From Agromyces seonyuensis (GTDB taxonomy: Bacteria; Actinomycetota; Actinomycetes; Actinomycetales; Microbacteriaceae), in the NCBI RefSeq assembly GCF_009789225.1, contig NZ_WSTA01000001.1, positions 1 through 64,000 on the forward strand: a stretch of DNA of 64,000 nucleotides, written 5' to 3'. The notes under the pieces were generated by a model, which worked only from the letters and a program-made list of their open reading frames with translations, searched no databases and was not told the origin of the DNA. Below, piece after piece: positions 1 to 8,216 of the stretch. Made by a program: the position numbers and the translations under genes. The number at the start of each line of letters is the position of its first letter. Within the stretch, counting starts at the first letter, position 1.

Positions 1-58
1 GGGCTCGCCTATCGTCGTGAACACGCGCGTGCGCGAGAAGCGCGACCGCCGCAAGTAA
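1..58 (+). CDS. C-terminal end of an unrecognised protein (partial)
   Basis: The window opens inside a reading frame that ends at TAA (56-58). The visible tail reads GSPIVVNTRVREKRDRRK, a strongly basic C-terminus. A strong hairpin terminator follows 23 bp downstream, which supports a real gene end. Eighteen residues are too few to name the family. Confidence 0.5.
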   Translation, partial: GSPIVVNTRVREKRDRRK

Positions 59-80
59 CGCCTCGGTCCGCAGACGCGAG

Positions 81-118
81 AACGGCGGCCCGCCCCCCCG
101 AGGGGGCGGGCCGCCGTT
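81..118. terminator. Strong bidirectional hairpin between convergent genes
   Basis: Perfect 17-bp arms (81-97 and 102-118) enclose a 4-nt loop. It lies between a gene ending at 58 on the plus strand and one ending at 139 on the minus strand, so it can serve both. The stem is almost pure G+C with no long T tract, as is common in high-GC actinobacteria. Confidence 0.85.
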
Positions 119-138
119 CGGCGTTCCGGATGCTCCGC

Positions 139-582
139 TCAGCGGGCGGCGGGGACCGTCTCGGTCTCGGTCGCCGGAGCAGCCTCGTCGGACGCGGGGG
201 TCTCGGCCGGAGCGGCGGTCGCCTCGTCGGCGGGCGTCTCGGTCGTCTCGAACTCGTCGTCGAGGTCGTCCTCGAGCTCGGGCCCGACGACCGCGGCGGG
301 GGCCGCGAGGGCCGCAGCCGAGTGGTTGCGGGCGTGCACGGCGAGGGCGACCAGCACGCCGACGATGCCGGCGAGCACGAGGAAGCCGCCGAGCGTCGAG
401 TTCGACTGGAGCGAGACGTACTCGAGGTAGTCGGTGCCGCCGTTGGTCATGAAGTCGGCGAACGCGGCGTTCGAGGACGAGAGGAACCAGAAGCCTCCGC
501 CGATGAGCCCGGCCGAGACGACCCAGAGGCCCAGCAGGGCGAAGTTGATCGAGCGGCGGGCGGGTGCAGTGGTGTCGGACAC
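139..582 (-). CDS. Small two-helix membrane protein, function unknown
   Basis: A 147-aa protein. The GTG at 582 is preferred over longer frames because GGAG lies about 9 nt upstream and the protein then begins VSDTTAPARRS just before the first hydrophobic helix. Two transmembrane segments are visible (about residues 11-35 and 63-85), joined by a loop rich in Asn, Thr and Tyr. The C-terminal 55 residues are acidic, Ala/Thr/Glu-rich and probably disordered. Similar short membrane proteins occur in Microbacteriaceae, sometimes under the misleading name 'dinucleotide-utilizing enzyme'; no catalytic motif is visible here. Confidence 0.7.
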   Translation of the reverse strand: MSDTTAPARRSINFALLGLWVVSAGLIGGGFWFLSSSNAAFADFMTNGGTDYLEYVSLQSNSTLGGFLVLAGIVGVLVALAVHARNHSAAALAAPAAVVGPELEDDLDDEFETTETPADEATAAPAETPASDEAAPATETETVPAAR

Positions 583-729
583 GAAGGGGTACTCCTCATC
601 GGTGGTGCGGTCGGGTGCGACGCTACGGAGCGAACCTCTCAGCAGCCTATGGAGGCGCCGTGCATCCGCCTGCCGTCGCGCCTCAATCCTGCCGTGCGAC
701 GGCACGCTTCGCGGAATCGTCGCCGTGGG

Positions 730-2169
730 TCAGGCGGGCTCGCCGGCCGGTGCGGGAGCGGTGTCGCGCTCGCGGCGGCCGTCGCGCGGCATCGCGCTGC
801 CGGCCAGCAGCATGAGCACGGCGGTCACGGCGACGGCGATGAAGACGCCCGTCGTGGCCTGGATGATCGTGGCCGGGTCGTGCTCGCCCGCGCCCGCCGA
901 GATGATGTTGTTCGAGATCGCGCCGTAGACGGCGACGCCGACGGCCGAGCCCGCCGAGCGGGCGAACGCGTTCGCGCCGGTCACGACGCCGCGTTCGGCC
1001 CAGTCGACGCTCGACTGGGCGGCGATGAGCGAGGGGGCGGCGACCCAGCCGAGGCCGAAGCCGATGACGAACGAGACGGCCGCGATGAGCCACGGGTTGG
1101 GGTACGGTCCGACGGCGATGAGCCCGAGCGCGCCGAGCACCGCGATCGACGAGCCGATCATGACCGTCGTGCGGAAGCCGAAGCGGAGGAAGAGCCGGCC
1201 GGCGATCGAGGTCGCGAGCGGCCAGCCGAGCGTGAGCGCCGCGACCGCGAGGCCGGAGAGCAGCGGGATCACGCCGATCGAGTTCTCGAGGTAGGTCGGC
1301 ACGAAGCTCGTGACGCCGGTGAGCAGCGCGCCGACCATGAGCGCGCCGAGCGTCGTGGTCAGGATCAGGCGGCGCTTCAGGATCGACACGTCGATGACGG
1401 GTTCGGCCGCACGGCGCTCGACGAACGCGAACGCGAGGAACGCCAGCAGCCCGATGCCGAAGCACGCGATGCTCGGCACCGAGTCCCACGCCCAGGCGTT
1501 GCCGCCCTCGAGCAGGCCGAGGATGAGCGCGGTGAGGGCGACCGTCAGGAGGCCCGCCCCGAGGTAGTCGATGCGGTGGCGGCGGCGCTCGATGCGCTCG
1601 TGGAACGAACGGATGAGCGCCCAGCCCGCGATGAGGCAGAGCGGGATGTTGATGAAGAAGATCCAGCGCCAGGCATCCAGCTGGCTGAAGATGCCGCCGA
1701 GCGCCGGGCCGAGCACGGAGGAGATCGCCCACACGCTCGCGATGTAGCCCTGCACCCGGGCACGCTCGGCGACGGTGTAGAGATCGCCGATGATCGTCAT
1801 GCTCATGGGCGCGACGGCGCCCGCACCGAGGCCTTGGACCACACGGAAGACGATGAGCGAGGTCATGTTCCACGCGAGCCCGCAGAGGATCGAGCCGACG
1901 AGGAAGAGGCCGACGCCGATGAGGATGATCGGCTTGCGCCCGATGGTGTCGGAGAGCTTCGAGTAGATCGGCACCGACACCGCCTGGGCGAGCAGGTAGA
2001 CCGAGAAGAGCCAGGGGAACTGGTCGAACTCGCCGAGTTCGCCGACGACGCTCGGGACGGCGGTGGCGAGGATCGTCGCGTCGATGGCGATGAGCGCCGT
2101 GGCGAGCATGAGGGCGATGAGGACGGGGCCGCGTTCCGAGCGGAACCCCACGGCGGGCAGATCAGTCAC
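730..2169 (-). CDS. MFS multidrug exporter, DHA2 (EmrB/QacA-like) family
   Basis: 479 aa with the hydrophobicity pattern of a 14-helix drug:proton antiporter in the cytoplasmic membrane. Typical family features are visible: the first helix reads ALIAIDATILATAVPSV, loop 2-3 has SKLSDTIGRKP (motif A), and helix 4 carries FRVVQGLGAGAVAPM. The start is GTG at 2169, with TAGCTT 9 nt upstream. It is divergent from the MarR-type gene at 2291, with a dyad between them, so the MarR protein probably represses the pump. Substrate cannot be read from the sequence. Confidence 0.9.
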   Translation of the reverse strand: MTDLPAVGFRSERGPVLIALMLATALIAIDATILATAVPSVVGELGEFDQFPWLFSVYLLAQAVSVPIYSKLSDTIGRKPIILIGVGLFLVGSILCGLAWNMTSLIVFRVVQGLGAGAVAPMSMTIIGDLYTVAERARVQGYIASVWAISSVLGPALGGIFSQLDAWRWIFFINIPLCLIAGWALIRSFHERIERRRHRIDYLGAGLLTVALTALILGLLEGGNAWAWDSVPSIACFGIGLLAFLAFAFVERRAAEPVIDVSILKRRLILTTTLGALMVGALLTGVTSFVPTYLENSIGVIPLLSGLAVAALTLGWPLATSIAGRLFLRFGFRTTVMIGSSIAVLGALGLIAVGPYPNPWLIAAVSFVIGFGLGWVAAPSLIAAQSSVDWAERGVVTGANAFARSAGSAVGVAVYGAISNNIISAGAGEHDPATIIQATTGVFIAVAVTAVLMLLAGSAMPRDGRRERDTAPAPAGEPA

Positions 2170-2255
2170 GATGAAGCCAAGCTATCGCGACGACGGGTCA
2201 TTCCCGGACCGGCCTGATGCGGGGAGGTGCGCCCGCCCGGGCGTCCACGCGGATT

Positions 2256-2288
2256 CGTGAAGTGCGCGAATAGTGCAGTACCTTCACG
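2256..2288. promoter_or_regulatory. MarR-type operator and leaderless promoter
   Basis: CGTGAAG (2256-2262) and CTTCACG (2282-2288) form an inverted repeat spaced by 19 bp. The right arm overlaps TACCTT (2279-2284), a -10 element placed 6 nt before ATG 2291, which implies a leaderless mRNA. Autoregulation by the MarR protein is inference. Confidence 0.5.
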
Positions 2289-2290
2289 AT

Positions 2291-2758
2291 ATGGATGTCA
2301 CCGTGCTCGACCGGCTGCTGCAGATCAGCGAGCTCTTCCAGCGCGACCTCGCGAACGCATTCGCCGGCACGCCGCTCACGACGGCTCGGGTGCGGGTGCT
2401 GTGGGTGCTCGCGCATCGCGGGCCGTCGGCCCAGCACGACCTCGCCGACGCGCTCGAGACGAGCCCGCGCAACGTCACCGGCCTCGTGGATGCGCTCGAG
2501 GCCGCCGGGTACGTGCGGCGCGCACCGCACCCGACCGATCGCCGTGCCTACCTCGTCGAACTCACGGCGGTCGCGTCCGAGCAGATGGAGCGGATGCGCG
2601 TCGACCACGCCGAACTCTCCGCCGCGCTCCTCGCGGCCGTGCCCGAATCCGACCGGGATGCCCTCGAGCGCGGCGTCGCCGCGATCGCCGACCGGCTCGA
2701 GACCCTCGTGCTCGCCGACGAGGCGGCGCGCGCCGCCGTCCGCGAGGCGAGCGCATGA
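2291..2758 (+). CDS. MarR-family transcriptional regulator
   Basis: 155 aa. The winged-helix domain is recognisable: helix-turn-helix around residues 48-72 (HDLADALETSPRNVTGLVDAL), followed by GYVRRAPHPTDRRAYLVELT, the wing with the conserved DRR. ATG 2291 is preferred over GTG 2273 because it sits 6 nt after the -10 element TACCTT. The gene is divergent from the DHA2 pump and overlaps the next gene by 4 nt (ATGA). It is most likely a ligand-responsive repressor of the pump. Confidence 0.88.
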   Translation: MDVTVLDRLLQISELFQRDLANAFAGTPLTTARVRVLWVLAHRGPSAQHDLADALETSPRNVTGLVDALEAAGYVRRAPHPTDRRAYLVELTAVASEQMERMRVDHAELSAALLAAVPESDRDALERGVAAIADRLETLVLADEAARAAVREASA

Positions 2759-3429
2759 GCCCGCCCGCCCCGCAGCCCGAGCCATCCGGTCTCGCGCGTC
2801 TCAGCGCGTTCGCGCTCCGAGCCGTCCGCATGGAACTGCGGATCTACACGAGCCTCGGCCGGTGGATCGGCCGCCGCCCCGACCTGCCCGCCGGAGCCCG
2901 CGGGTTCGGCTATCACCGGCCCGTGCAGACGATCCTGGTGATCTTCATCGTGCTCTCGGCGATCGAGATCCCGATCTTCGACCTCATCGTGCACCGCTGG
3001 CCCGTCGTGCGCATCACGCTGCTCGTGCTCGGCATCTGGGGGCTGACGTGGATGCTCGGGCTGCTCGCCGCCTACCTGATGCGGCCGATCGCCGTGGGGC
3101 CGGCGGGTATCCGGGTGCGCCACGGCATCGAGGTCGACGTGCCGCTCGCGTGGTCCGACATCGCCGACGTCCGCCGCGAGCGACGCATCGACGAGCCGAA
3201 GACGCCGTGCATCGTCGTCGCCGACGACGGCACGCGCACGCTCGCGTACCGGATGCAGGACGAGACGAACCTCCGCATCGAGCTCGCCGGGCCCCTCGAC
3301 GTGCGGCTGCCCGGCCGACCGCCGAAGGGCGGTGCGCAGACGATCGACTCGGTGCGGCTGTGGGTCGACGACCCCGACGGCTTCCTCGCGGCGGTCGCGG
3401 CGCTCCGCAGCGCCGAGTCGCCCCGCTGA
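2755..3429 (+). CDS. Membrane protein with PH-like C-terminal region, translationally coupled to marR
   Basis: 224 aa. The ATG overlaps the stop of the MarR gene (ATGA, 2755-2758), so the two are co-translated. Two adjacent transmembrane helices are visible (about residues 57-78 and 83-106). They are followed by a soluble segment (GPAGIRVRHGIEVDVPLAWSDI) whose alternating pattern resembles bacterial PH-like domains of membrane proteins. No enzyme motif is seen. The coupling suggests a role in envelope stress or drug response, but this is only context. Confidence 0.7.
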   Translation: MSPPAPQPEPSGLARLSAFALRAVRMELRIYTSLGRWIGRRPDLPAGARGFGYHRPVQTILVIFIVLSAIEIPIFDLIVHRWPVVRITLLVLGIWGLTWMLGLLAAYLMRPIAVGPAGIRVRHGIEVDVPLAWSDIADVRRERRIDEPKTPCIVVADDGTRTLAYRMQDETNLRIELAGPLDVRLPGRPPKGGAQTIDSVRLWVDDPDGFLAAVAALRSAESPR

Positions 3430-3445
3430 CGGCCCGGGCCGTCGC

Positions 3446-5200
3446 TCAGAGCCCCCGGAGGTGGCGGAGGTTCGAGCGGGCCATCGCGACGGCCTCGGCC
3501 GCGCCGCCGTGCAGCACGACCTTCGACATCGCGAGGGCGAAGCCCTTCACCTGCCCGCTCGTGATCGCCGGCGGCAACGAGAGGGCGCGGGGGTCCGTGA
3601 CGATGTCGACGAGCGCCGGGCCAGGATGCGCGAACGCGGCGCGCACGGCATCCTCGAGTTGCTTCGGGTCGTCGACGCGCACGGCATGGAAGCCGAGCGC
3701 GGCGGCGGCGCCCGCGTAGTCGACCGACGGCACGTCGACGCCGAAGTCGGGGAAGCCGTCGACGAGCATCTCGAGCTTGACGAGGCCGAGCGTCGAGTTG
3801 TTGAAGACCATCACCTTCACCGGCAGGTCGTAGGCCACCGCCGTGATCAGTTCGCCGAGCAGCATCGAGAGCCCGCCATCGCCGGAGATCGACACGACCT
3901 GGCGGCCCGGGTACGCGTACTGGGCGCCGAGCGCCTGGGGGAGTGCGTTCGCCATCGAGCCGTGGATGAGCGAACCGATGATGCGCCGATCCGGCCCCGG
4001 AGTGACGTACCGGGCCTGCCAGACGTTGCCCATGCCCGTGTCGGCGGTGACGATCGCGTCGTCCGCGAGCAGGTCGTCGATGACGGTGATCGCGAACTCC
4101 GGATGGATCGGGACCGTCGTGTCGACGTCGGTGTACTGTCCGACCACGGAGCCGAGGAGCTTCTCGTGCTTCTTCAGCATCCGATCGAGGAAGGCCCGGT
4201 CGGGCTTGGGTTGGACGAGCTCGGTCAGCCGGGCGAGCGTCGCGCGCACGTCGCCGTGCACCGGATGCGCCACGCTGACGCGCTTGCCGAGGTTCGCCGC
4301 GTTGCGGTCGATCTGGGCGATGACGACCTTCGACGGGTCGGGCAGGAACTGCTCGTAGGGGAAGTCGGTGCCGATCAGGAGCAGCAGATCGGCGTCGTGG
4401 ATGCCCGCGTGGGCGGCGCCGTAGCCGAGCAGTCCGGTCATCCCGACGTCGAACGGGTTGTCGTACTGGATCCACTGCTTGCCGCGCAGCGTATGTCCGA
4501 TCGGCGCGCCGAGCAGATCGGCGAAGGCCACGACCTCGTCGTGGGCGCCCTCGACGCCGGCGCCGGCGAAGATCGCGACGGTCTTGGCGGCATCGATCGC
4601 GGCGGCGAGGCGTTCTACGTCGCCGTCATCCGGGACCAGCACGGGGGCGGCGGTGCGCACGAGCGCCGGGAAGGCGGCCGACGACGGCAGTTCCGCGACA
4701 TCCCCGGACAGCACGATGACGCCGACGCCGCGATCGGCGATCGCGTGCCGCATGGCGGCGTTGACGACCCGAGGCGCCTGCGCGGGCGACTGGATGAGCT
4801 CGCAGTACACCGAGCACTCGACGAACAGGCGGTCCGGATGCGTCTCCTGGAAGTAGCCTGTGCCGATCTCGGGGCTCGGGATGTGGCTCGCGATGGCGAG
4901 CACCGGCGCCCCCGAGCGCTGCGCATCGTAGAGGCCGTTGATGAGGTGCAGGTTGCCGGGGCCGCAACTGCCGGCGCACACCGCGAGCTCGCCGGTGAGC
5001 TGCGCCTCGGCCGCCGCCATGAACGCCGCAGCCTCCTCGTGGCGGACGTGCACCCAGTCGATGCCGCCCTTGGCCGACCCGCCGGTCTTGCGCACGGCAT
5101 CCACGACGGGGTTCAGGCTGTCGCCCACGATCCCGTAGATGTGCCGCACCCCCGCATCCACGAGTTGGGCGACGAGCTGTTCGGCGATGGTCTGGGCCAT
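3446..5200 (-). CDS. poxB: Pyruvate:quinone oxidoreductase (pyruvate oxidase, PoxB-type)
   Basis: 584 aa, the family's usual size. Thiamine-diphosphate enzyme with three domains: an N-terminal PYR domain with the catalytic Glu in VRHEEAAAF (about residue 55), a central FAD-binding domain, and a C-terminal PP domain with the ThDP motif GDGG...FNN (ISGDGGLSML to VMVFNNSTLG). LRGKQWIQYDNPFDVGMTGLLG is typical of PoxB rather than acetolactate synthase. It decarboxylates pyruvate to acetate and CO2, passing electrons to the quinone pool at the membrane. GAGGGGAA lies about 4 nt before the ATG. It appears to be monocistronic. Confidence 0.92.
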   Translation of the reverse strand: MAQTIAEQLVAQLVDAGVRHIYGIVGDSLNPVVDAVRKTGGSAKGGIDWVHVRHEEAAAFMAAAEAQLTGELAVCAGSCGPGNLHLINGLYDAQRSGAPVLAIASHIPSPEIGTGYFQETHPDRLFVECSVYCELIQSPAQAPRVVNAAMRHAIADRGVGVIVLSGDVAELPSSAAFPALVRTAAPVLVPDDGDVERLAAAIDAAKTVAIFAGAGVEGAHDEVVAFADLLGAPIGHTLRGKQWIQYDNPFDVGMTGLLGYGAAHAGIHDADLLLLIGTDFPYEQFLPDPSKVVIAQIDRNAANLGKRVSVAHPVHGDVRATLARLTELVQPKPDRAFLDRMLKKHEKLLGSVVGQYTDVDTTVPIHPEFAITVIDDLLADDAIVTADTGMGNVWQARYVTPGPDRRIIGSLIHGSMANALPQALGAQYAYPGRQVVSISGDGGLSMLLGELITAVAYDLPVKVMVFNNSTLGLVKLEMLVDGFPDFGVDVPSVDYAGAAAALGFHAVRVDDPKQLEDAVRAAFAHPGPALVDIVTDPRALSLPPAITSGQVKGFALAMSKVVLHGGAAEAVAMARSNLRHLRGL

Positions 5201-5380
5201 GTGGTTCCCCCTCGGCTTCGACGGCCCGCCCCCGGCGAGCCTCGGTGACAGTCTTCACCCGGCGCCAGCGCCCGGACCAGGCTTCGGCGGGGGCACTGCG
5301 GGAGTTCCCAGCCTGCGAGGCGAGATGGTGCGCGGCATCCGTCGTGAAGTTGCTCGACCAGTGTTGCGGCGTCCACAGAC

Positions 5381-5426
5381 TTGTCATAGCTTGTGCACAG
5401 GAAATATGTCGCGCGGGCAAACATAT
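5381..5426 (+). promoter_or_regulatory. Candidate operator/promoter upstream of the ThuA-domain gene
   Basis: ATATGT (5404-5409) and ACATAT (5421-5426) form an inverted repeat with an 11-nt centre, conspicuous in otherwise GC-rich DNA. TTGTCA (about 5381) lies upstream and could act as a -35. The site is 48 bp before the start codon at 5474. The regulator is unknown. Confidence 0.4.
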
Positions 5427-5473
5427 CCCCGGGCGGCATTCGCAGCAGTCGACTCAAGGGGGAGTTCTCACTC

Positions 5474-6649
5474 ATGCAACGACGTTTCCAACGCCTCATC
5501 GCCGGGCCCGGTGCCGTCGGCGTCGCTCTGTCGCTCGGCCTCGTCGCGTCACCCGCCCACGCCGATGACGACGAGCGCTACCGGGTGCTCGTCGTCGGCG
5601 AGACGCTCGGGTTCCGGCACTCGCACATCGACGAAACGACGAACGCCGTCATCGCACTCGGCGCCGAGCACGGCTTCGACGTCGACGTCTGGGACCCGCC
5701 GCAGGGCAACTCGCCCGGCCAGCCGGCGCTCACCCTGCCGAGCAGTCCGTTCACGACCGCCGGCGATCTGGCGAAGTACGCGACGATCATCTTCGCGTCG
5801 CCCGTCGACGGCACCAACAACCTCGACCCCGCCCGCCCGCGCCTGCTCGACGACACCGAGGTCGCCGCCTTCCAGGGCTACATCCGCGGGGGCGGCGGCT
5901 ACGTCGGCCTGCACGCCGCGACCGACACCCTGCACACGGTGCCCTGGTACAGCGAACTCACCGGCGGCGGTGCGCGGTTCCGCAATCACCCGGCGCAGCA
6001 GACCGCGACGATGCGCGTCGAGAACCCGTCGCATCCCTCCACGCAGGGGCTGCCGGCCGAGTGGGTGCGCTTCGACGAGTGGTACAACTACACGACCAAC
6101 CCGCGCGAGGACGTCCACGTGCTCCTCACCCTCGACGAGTCGACGTACACCGGCGGCACGATGGGCGAGGACCACCCGCTGTCCTGGTGCCAGAACTTCG
6201 AGGGCGGGCGCTCCTGGTACGAGGGCGCGGGGCACACGGATGCCTCGTGGACCGACCCGGTGTTCCTCCAGCACATCCTGGGCGGCATCGAATGGACCGC
6301 GGGTCTCACGAGCGGCGGCGGCGACTGCGTGACCTTCGCCGAGGTGGACGCGGTGCTGGCCGGCGTCGGGCTCTCCGACAAGGTCGAGGCGGGCATCGTC
6401 AAGGTCGAGCGGAAGAACCCCACCGCGGGAGCGGCGCTCCGCAAGGCCGCCGAGCGCCTGCACGCGGCGCTCGTCGCGAAGGTCGCAGGCCAACTCGACG
6501 CCGCAGAACTCGCCGCCGACGCGGGGGACACCGCCGGTGCGATCAAGTCGCTCCAGAAGGCGGCCGTGCTCGGGTACGGGTTCGACGACGAGACGTTGCG
6601 CGCGAAGATCGCCGACCTCGTCGAATGGCAGCGAGGCCTCGCGGGCTGA
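5474..6649 (+). CDS. Secreted ThuA-domain protein with a C-terminal helical repeat
   Basis: 391 aa. ATG 5474 follows GGGGGAG (about 5457-5465). An Sec signal peptide is clear: basic MQRRFQR, a hydrophobic stretch, then a cleavage site near ASPAHA-DDDE. Residues about 35-285 form a ThuA (trehalose utilisation) class I amidotransferase-like fold: VLVVGETLGFRHSHI, FQGYIRGGGGYVGLHAATDT, and HPLSWCQNFEGGRSWYEGAGH. The last about 100 residues are alpha-helical with paired Leu/Ala heptads and resemble the FIMAH-type domain of actinobacterial surface enzymes. ThuA proteins are linked to sugar metabolism, but no catalytic role can be assigned here. Confidence 0.85.
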   Translation: MQRRFQRLIAGPGAVGVALSLGLVASPAHADDDERYRVLVVGETLGFRHSHIDETTNAVIALGAEHGFDVDVWDPPQGNSPGQPALTLPSSPFTTAGDLAKYATIIFASPVDGTNNLDPARPRLLDDTEVAAFQGYIRGGGGYVGLHAATDTLHTVPWYSELTGGGARFRNHPAQQTATMRVENPSHPSTQGLPAEWVRFDEWYNYTTNPREDVHVLLTLDESTYTGGTMGEDHPLSWCQNFEGGRSWYEGAGHTDASWTDPVFLQHILGGIEWTAGLTSGGGDCVTFAEVDAVLAGVGLSDKVEAGIVKVERKNPTAGAALRKAAERLHAALVAKVAGQLDAAELAADAGDTAGAIKSLQKAAVLGYGFDDETLRAKIADLVEWQRGLAG

Positions 6650-6662
6650 CGGGCTCGTGCGA

Positions 6663-6696
6663 GGGTGCCGTCCGGCCCGCCGGTCGGGCGGCACCC
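6663..6696 (+). terminator. Hairpin terminator after the ThuA-domain gene
   Basis: GGGTGCCG (6663-6670) pairs with CGGCACCC (6689-6696), extended by three more pairs including a G-T wobble. It begins 13 nt after the stop codon at 6649. Confidence 0.6.
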
Positions 6697-6841
6697 ATCG
6701 CTCGTGCGACGACCGGATGCCCGTTCCCGAGCCCGACTCAGGGACGCGCCCGGGCTGCGCGGCCGTGTTCGAACCACGCGTCCCGGTCCGCTATGATGGA
6801 CAAGTTGCAACCGCGGCGCGAGAGCGAAGCGGGGCCAGCCA

Positions 6842-6915
<74 letters not shown>

Positions 6916-6918
6916 CCG

Positions 6919-6954
6919 AAAAGTCCCGGAAACTCAAGGGTTTCCGGGACTTTT
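6919..6954 (+). terminator. Terminator of tRNA-Pro (copy 1 of a repeated hairpin)
   Basis: 15-bp arms (6919-6933 and 6940-6954) with a 6-nt loop, ending in TTTT. A nearly identical hairpin occurs at 7971-8004. Confidence 0.9.
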
Positions 6955-7067
6955 GAGGTTTGCAGTGGCTCTCTGGAAGCGGCCCGCGTGTGCAGAATTT
7001 CCATGACCGCGATCCGTTCACGACGCTTTTCAGCAAGCATCGCACCGTCACTGCTGCTCGAAGCACC

Positions 7068-7409
7068 ATGCTGGCGAGCCTCGCGGCCGGGAAATCCAAC
7101 TCTGTCCCCATGTCGTTGAGCCTGGGAGGCGCGGATGGAGTCAGTCTGTGCCTAGAGAACCTCGCAATGACTTACGTCGGATCGTATGCTGGCACGGTGC
7201 GGGCGATGGATATTCGGGGGCACACCGCGACCCTCATGTTCACCGCTACCAATACCTCGAGCCTGGCTTCCGCGTTGCATCTGCCGTACTACGGCATGAT
7301 CCCCGGTTACGAGAGTGTCGAGGCGTGGCAGAACTCGCTCGCGGGCGACTCCGGTCCGATGTCTCCGACGAGCCAGACGACCTCTTGGTCGGAGCAGGTG
7401 ACATTCTGA
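7068..7409 (+). pseudogene. C-terminal fragment of a hypothetical actinobacterial protein
   Basis: This frame has a plausible protein only over its last 85 residues (SYAGTVRAMDIRGHTATLMF to SQTTSWSEQVTF). The ending, W..SLAGDSGPMSPTSQTTSWSEQ, resembles the C-terminus of larger hypothetical proteins of Gram-positive bacteria as I remember them. No ribosome site or credible N-terminal domain precedes it, so it is probably the remnant of a longer gene truncated next to tRNA-Pro. The internal ATG at 7068 is only a formal start. Base composition is visibly less GC-biased than in the neighbours. The next ATG overlaps its stop (TGATG at 7407-7411). Confidence 0.5.
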
Positions 7410-7852
7410 TGGCGCTCAGGGTGCGGGCCATGATCGGAACCATCGCTGCGATTGGGCTGCTGCTCGGGACGTCTGGGTGTGTGTTCCGACCACCGATGCC
7501 GACTGCTGAGCAGCTTGTGGGTGAATGGATCGATGGGGACGGGGCGGTGCTCACATTGGATGCAGATGGGACGTTCACCGCGACACAAATGCCGGAAGCA
7601 GTCTTGCGACCGTTCTCCTACCCGCCAGCCACCCTCGATGGTCCATTGGGCGACGGCGCGGGCTCGTGGCAGATCGGCGGAATCATGGAGGAACGCAACA
7701 GTTGGGGAACGCCTCTCGTCTGGTTCTCCCCTGACGAAGATACGGGTTGGTTCTACTTCGAGGTGATCAATCGGCACGGCGAGGTTCAGCTCCGTGCCGA
7801 TGTCGGCGATCCCGAATCGGTTCCGGAATACTACGAGCTCCATCGAGACTGA
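7409..7852 (+). CDS. Small predicted lipoprotein, function unknown
   Basis: 147 aa. The signal peptide ends in a lipobox, LLLGTSGC, with Cys near residue 25, so the mature protein should be membrane-anchored on the cell surface. The mature part has VGEWIDGDGAVLTLDADGTFTA, a lipocalin-like or copper-resistance-like strand pattern common in small actinobacterial lipoproteins of the 'W-x-G-x-G-x-L-x-L-x-x-D-G-x-F' type. The start overlaps the preceding fragment. It is the only apparently intact gene of the accessory segment and ends 119 bp before the second hairpin copy. Confidence 0.75.
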   Translation: MALRVRAMIGTIAAIGLLLGTSGCVFRPPMPTAEQLVGEWIDGDGAVLTLDADGTFTATQMPEAVLRPFSYPPATLDGPLGDGAGSWQIGGIMEERNSWGTPLVWFSPDEDTGWFYFEVINRHGEVQLRADVGDPESVPEYYELHRD

Positions 7853-8216
7853 TCGAGGTGATCGCTCCTGGAGAGCGATGTGAGGCCGCTGTTCAGAATT
7901 GTGAAGTGCCCCGTCCGCAAGCGCACCTCCACGCGTAGAGGGCGTGAAGAACGAATTGGTGACATTGGTCAAGTCCCGGAAACCTAAGGGTTTCCGGGAC
8001 TTTTGCAGTTGACGAAGTCGATCCTTCCCTCGAAAACCATCCGTGCTTCTCCTCGGTTCGCGAGCGAGGTGCGCATGCGGGGTCGTTCTGTCGGCACCAG
8101 CACTTCTGGCGCTGTGCCCGGCGAACTCCGCGGAACCTTCACGCCCCGCTGAGATGCGCGGGCTGACGGCTCCCTCGTTCCTCGGTGGAGCGGTGCCGTC
8201 GCGACCCGATGGGCGC
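7853..8216. other. Intergenic stretch between the accessory lipoprotein gene and the ABC exporter
   Basis: The 364-bp interval between convergent genes holds the second copy of the AAGTCCCGGAAAC hairpin (7971-8004). I see no coding sequence, RNA gene or promoter that I can support in the remainder. Confidence 0.5.
7971..8004 (+). terminator. Terminator hairpin (copy 2)
   Basis: The arms AAGTCCCGGAAACC and GGTTTCCGGGACTT flank TAAG and end in TTTT. It matches 6921-6954 at 32 of 34 positions. It can terminate the lipoprotein gene. Confidence 0.85.

Noticed and set aside
6919-8004. Phage-type attachment sites made by the repeated hairpin
   Set aside because: The second copy lacks any tRNA-Pro 3' sequence, no integrase lies between the copies, and the repeat is confined to the terminator.
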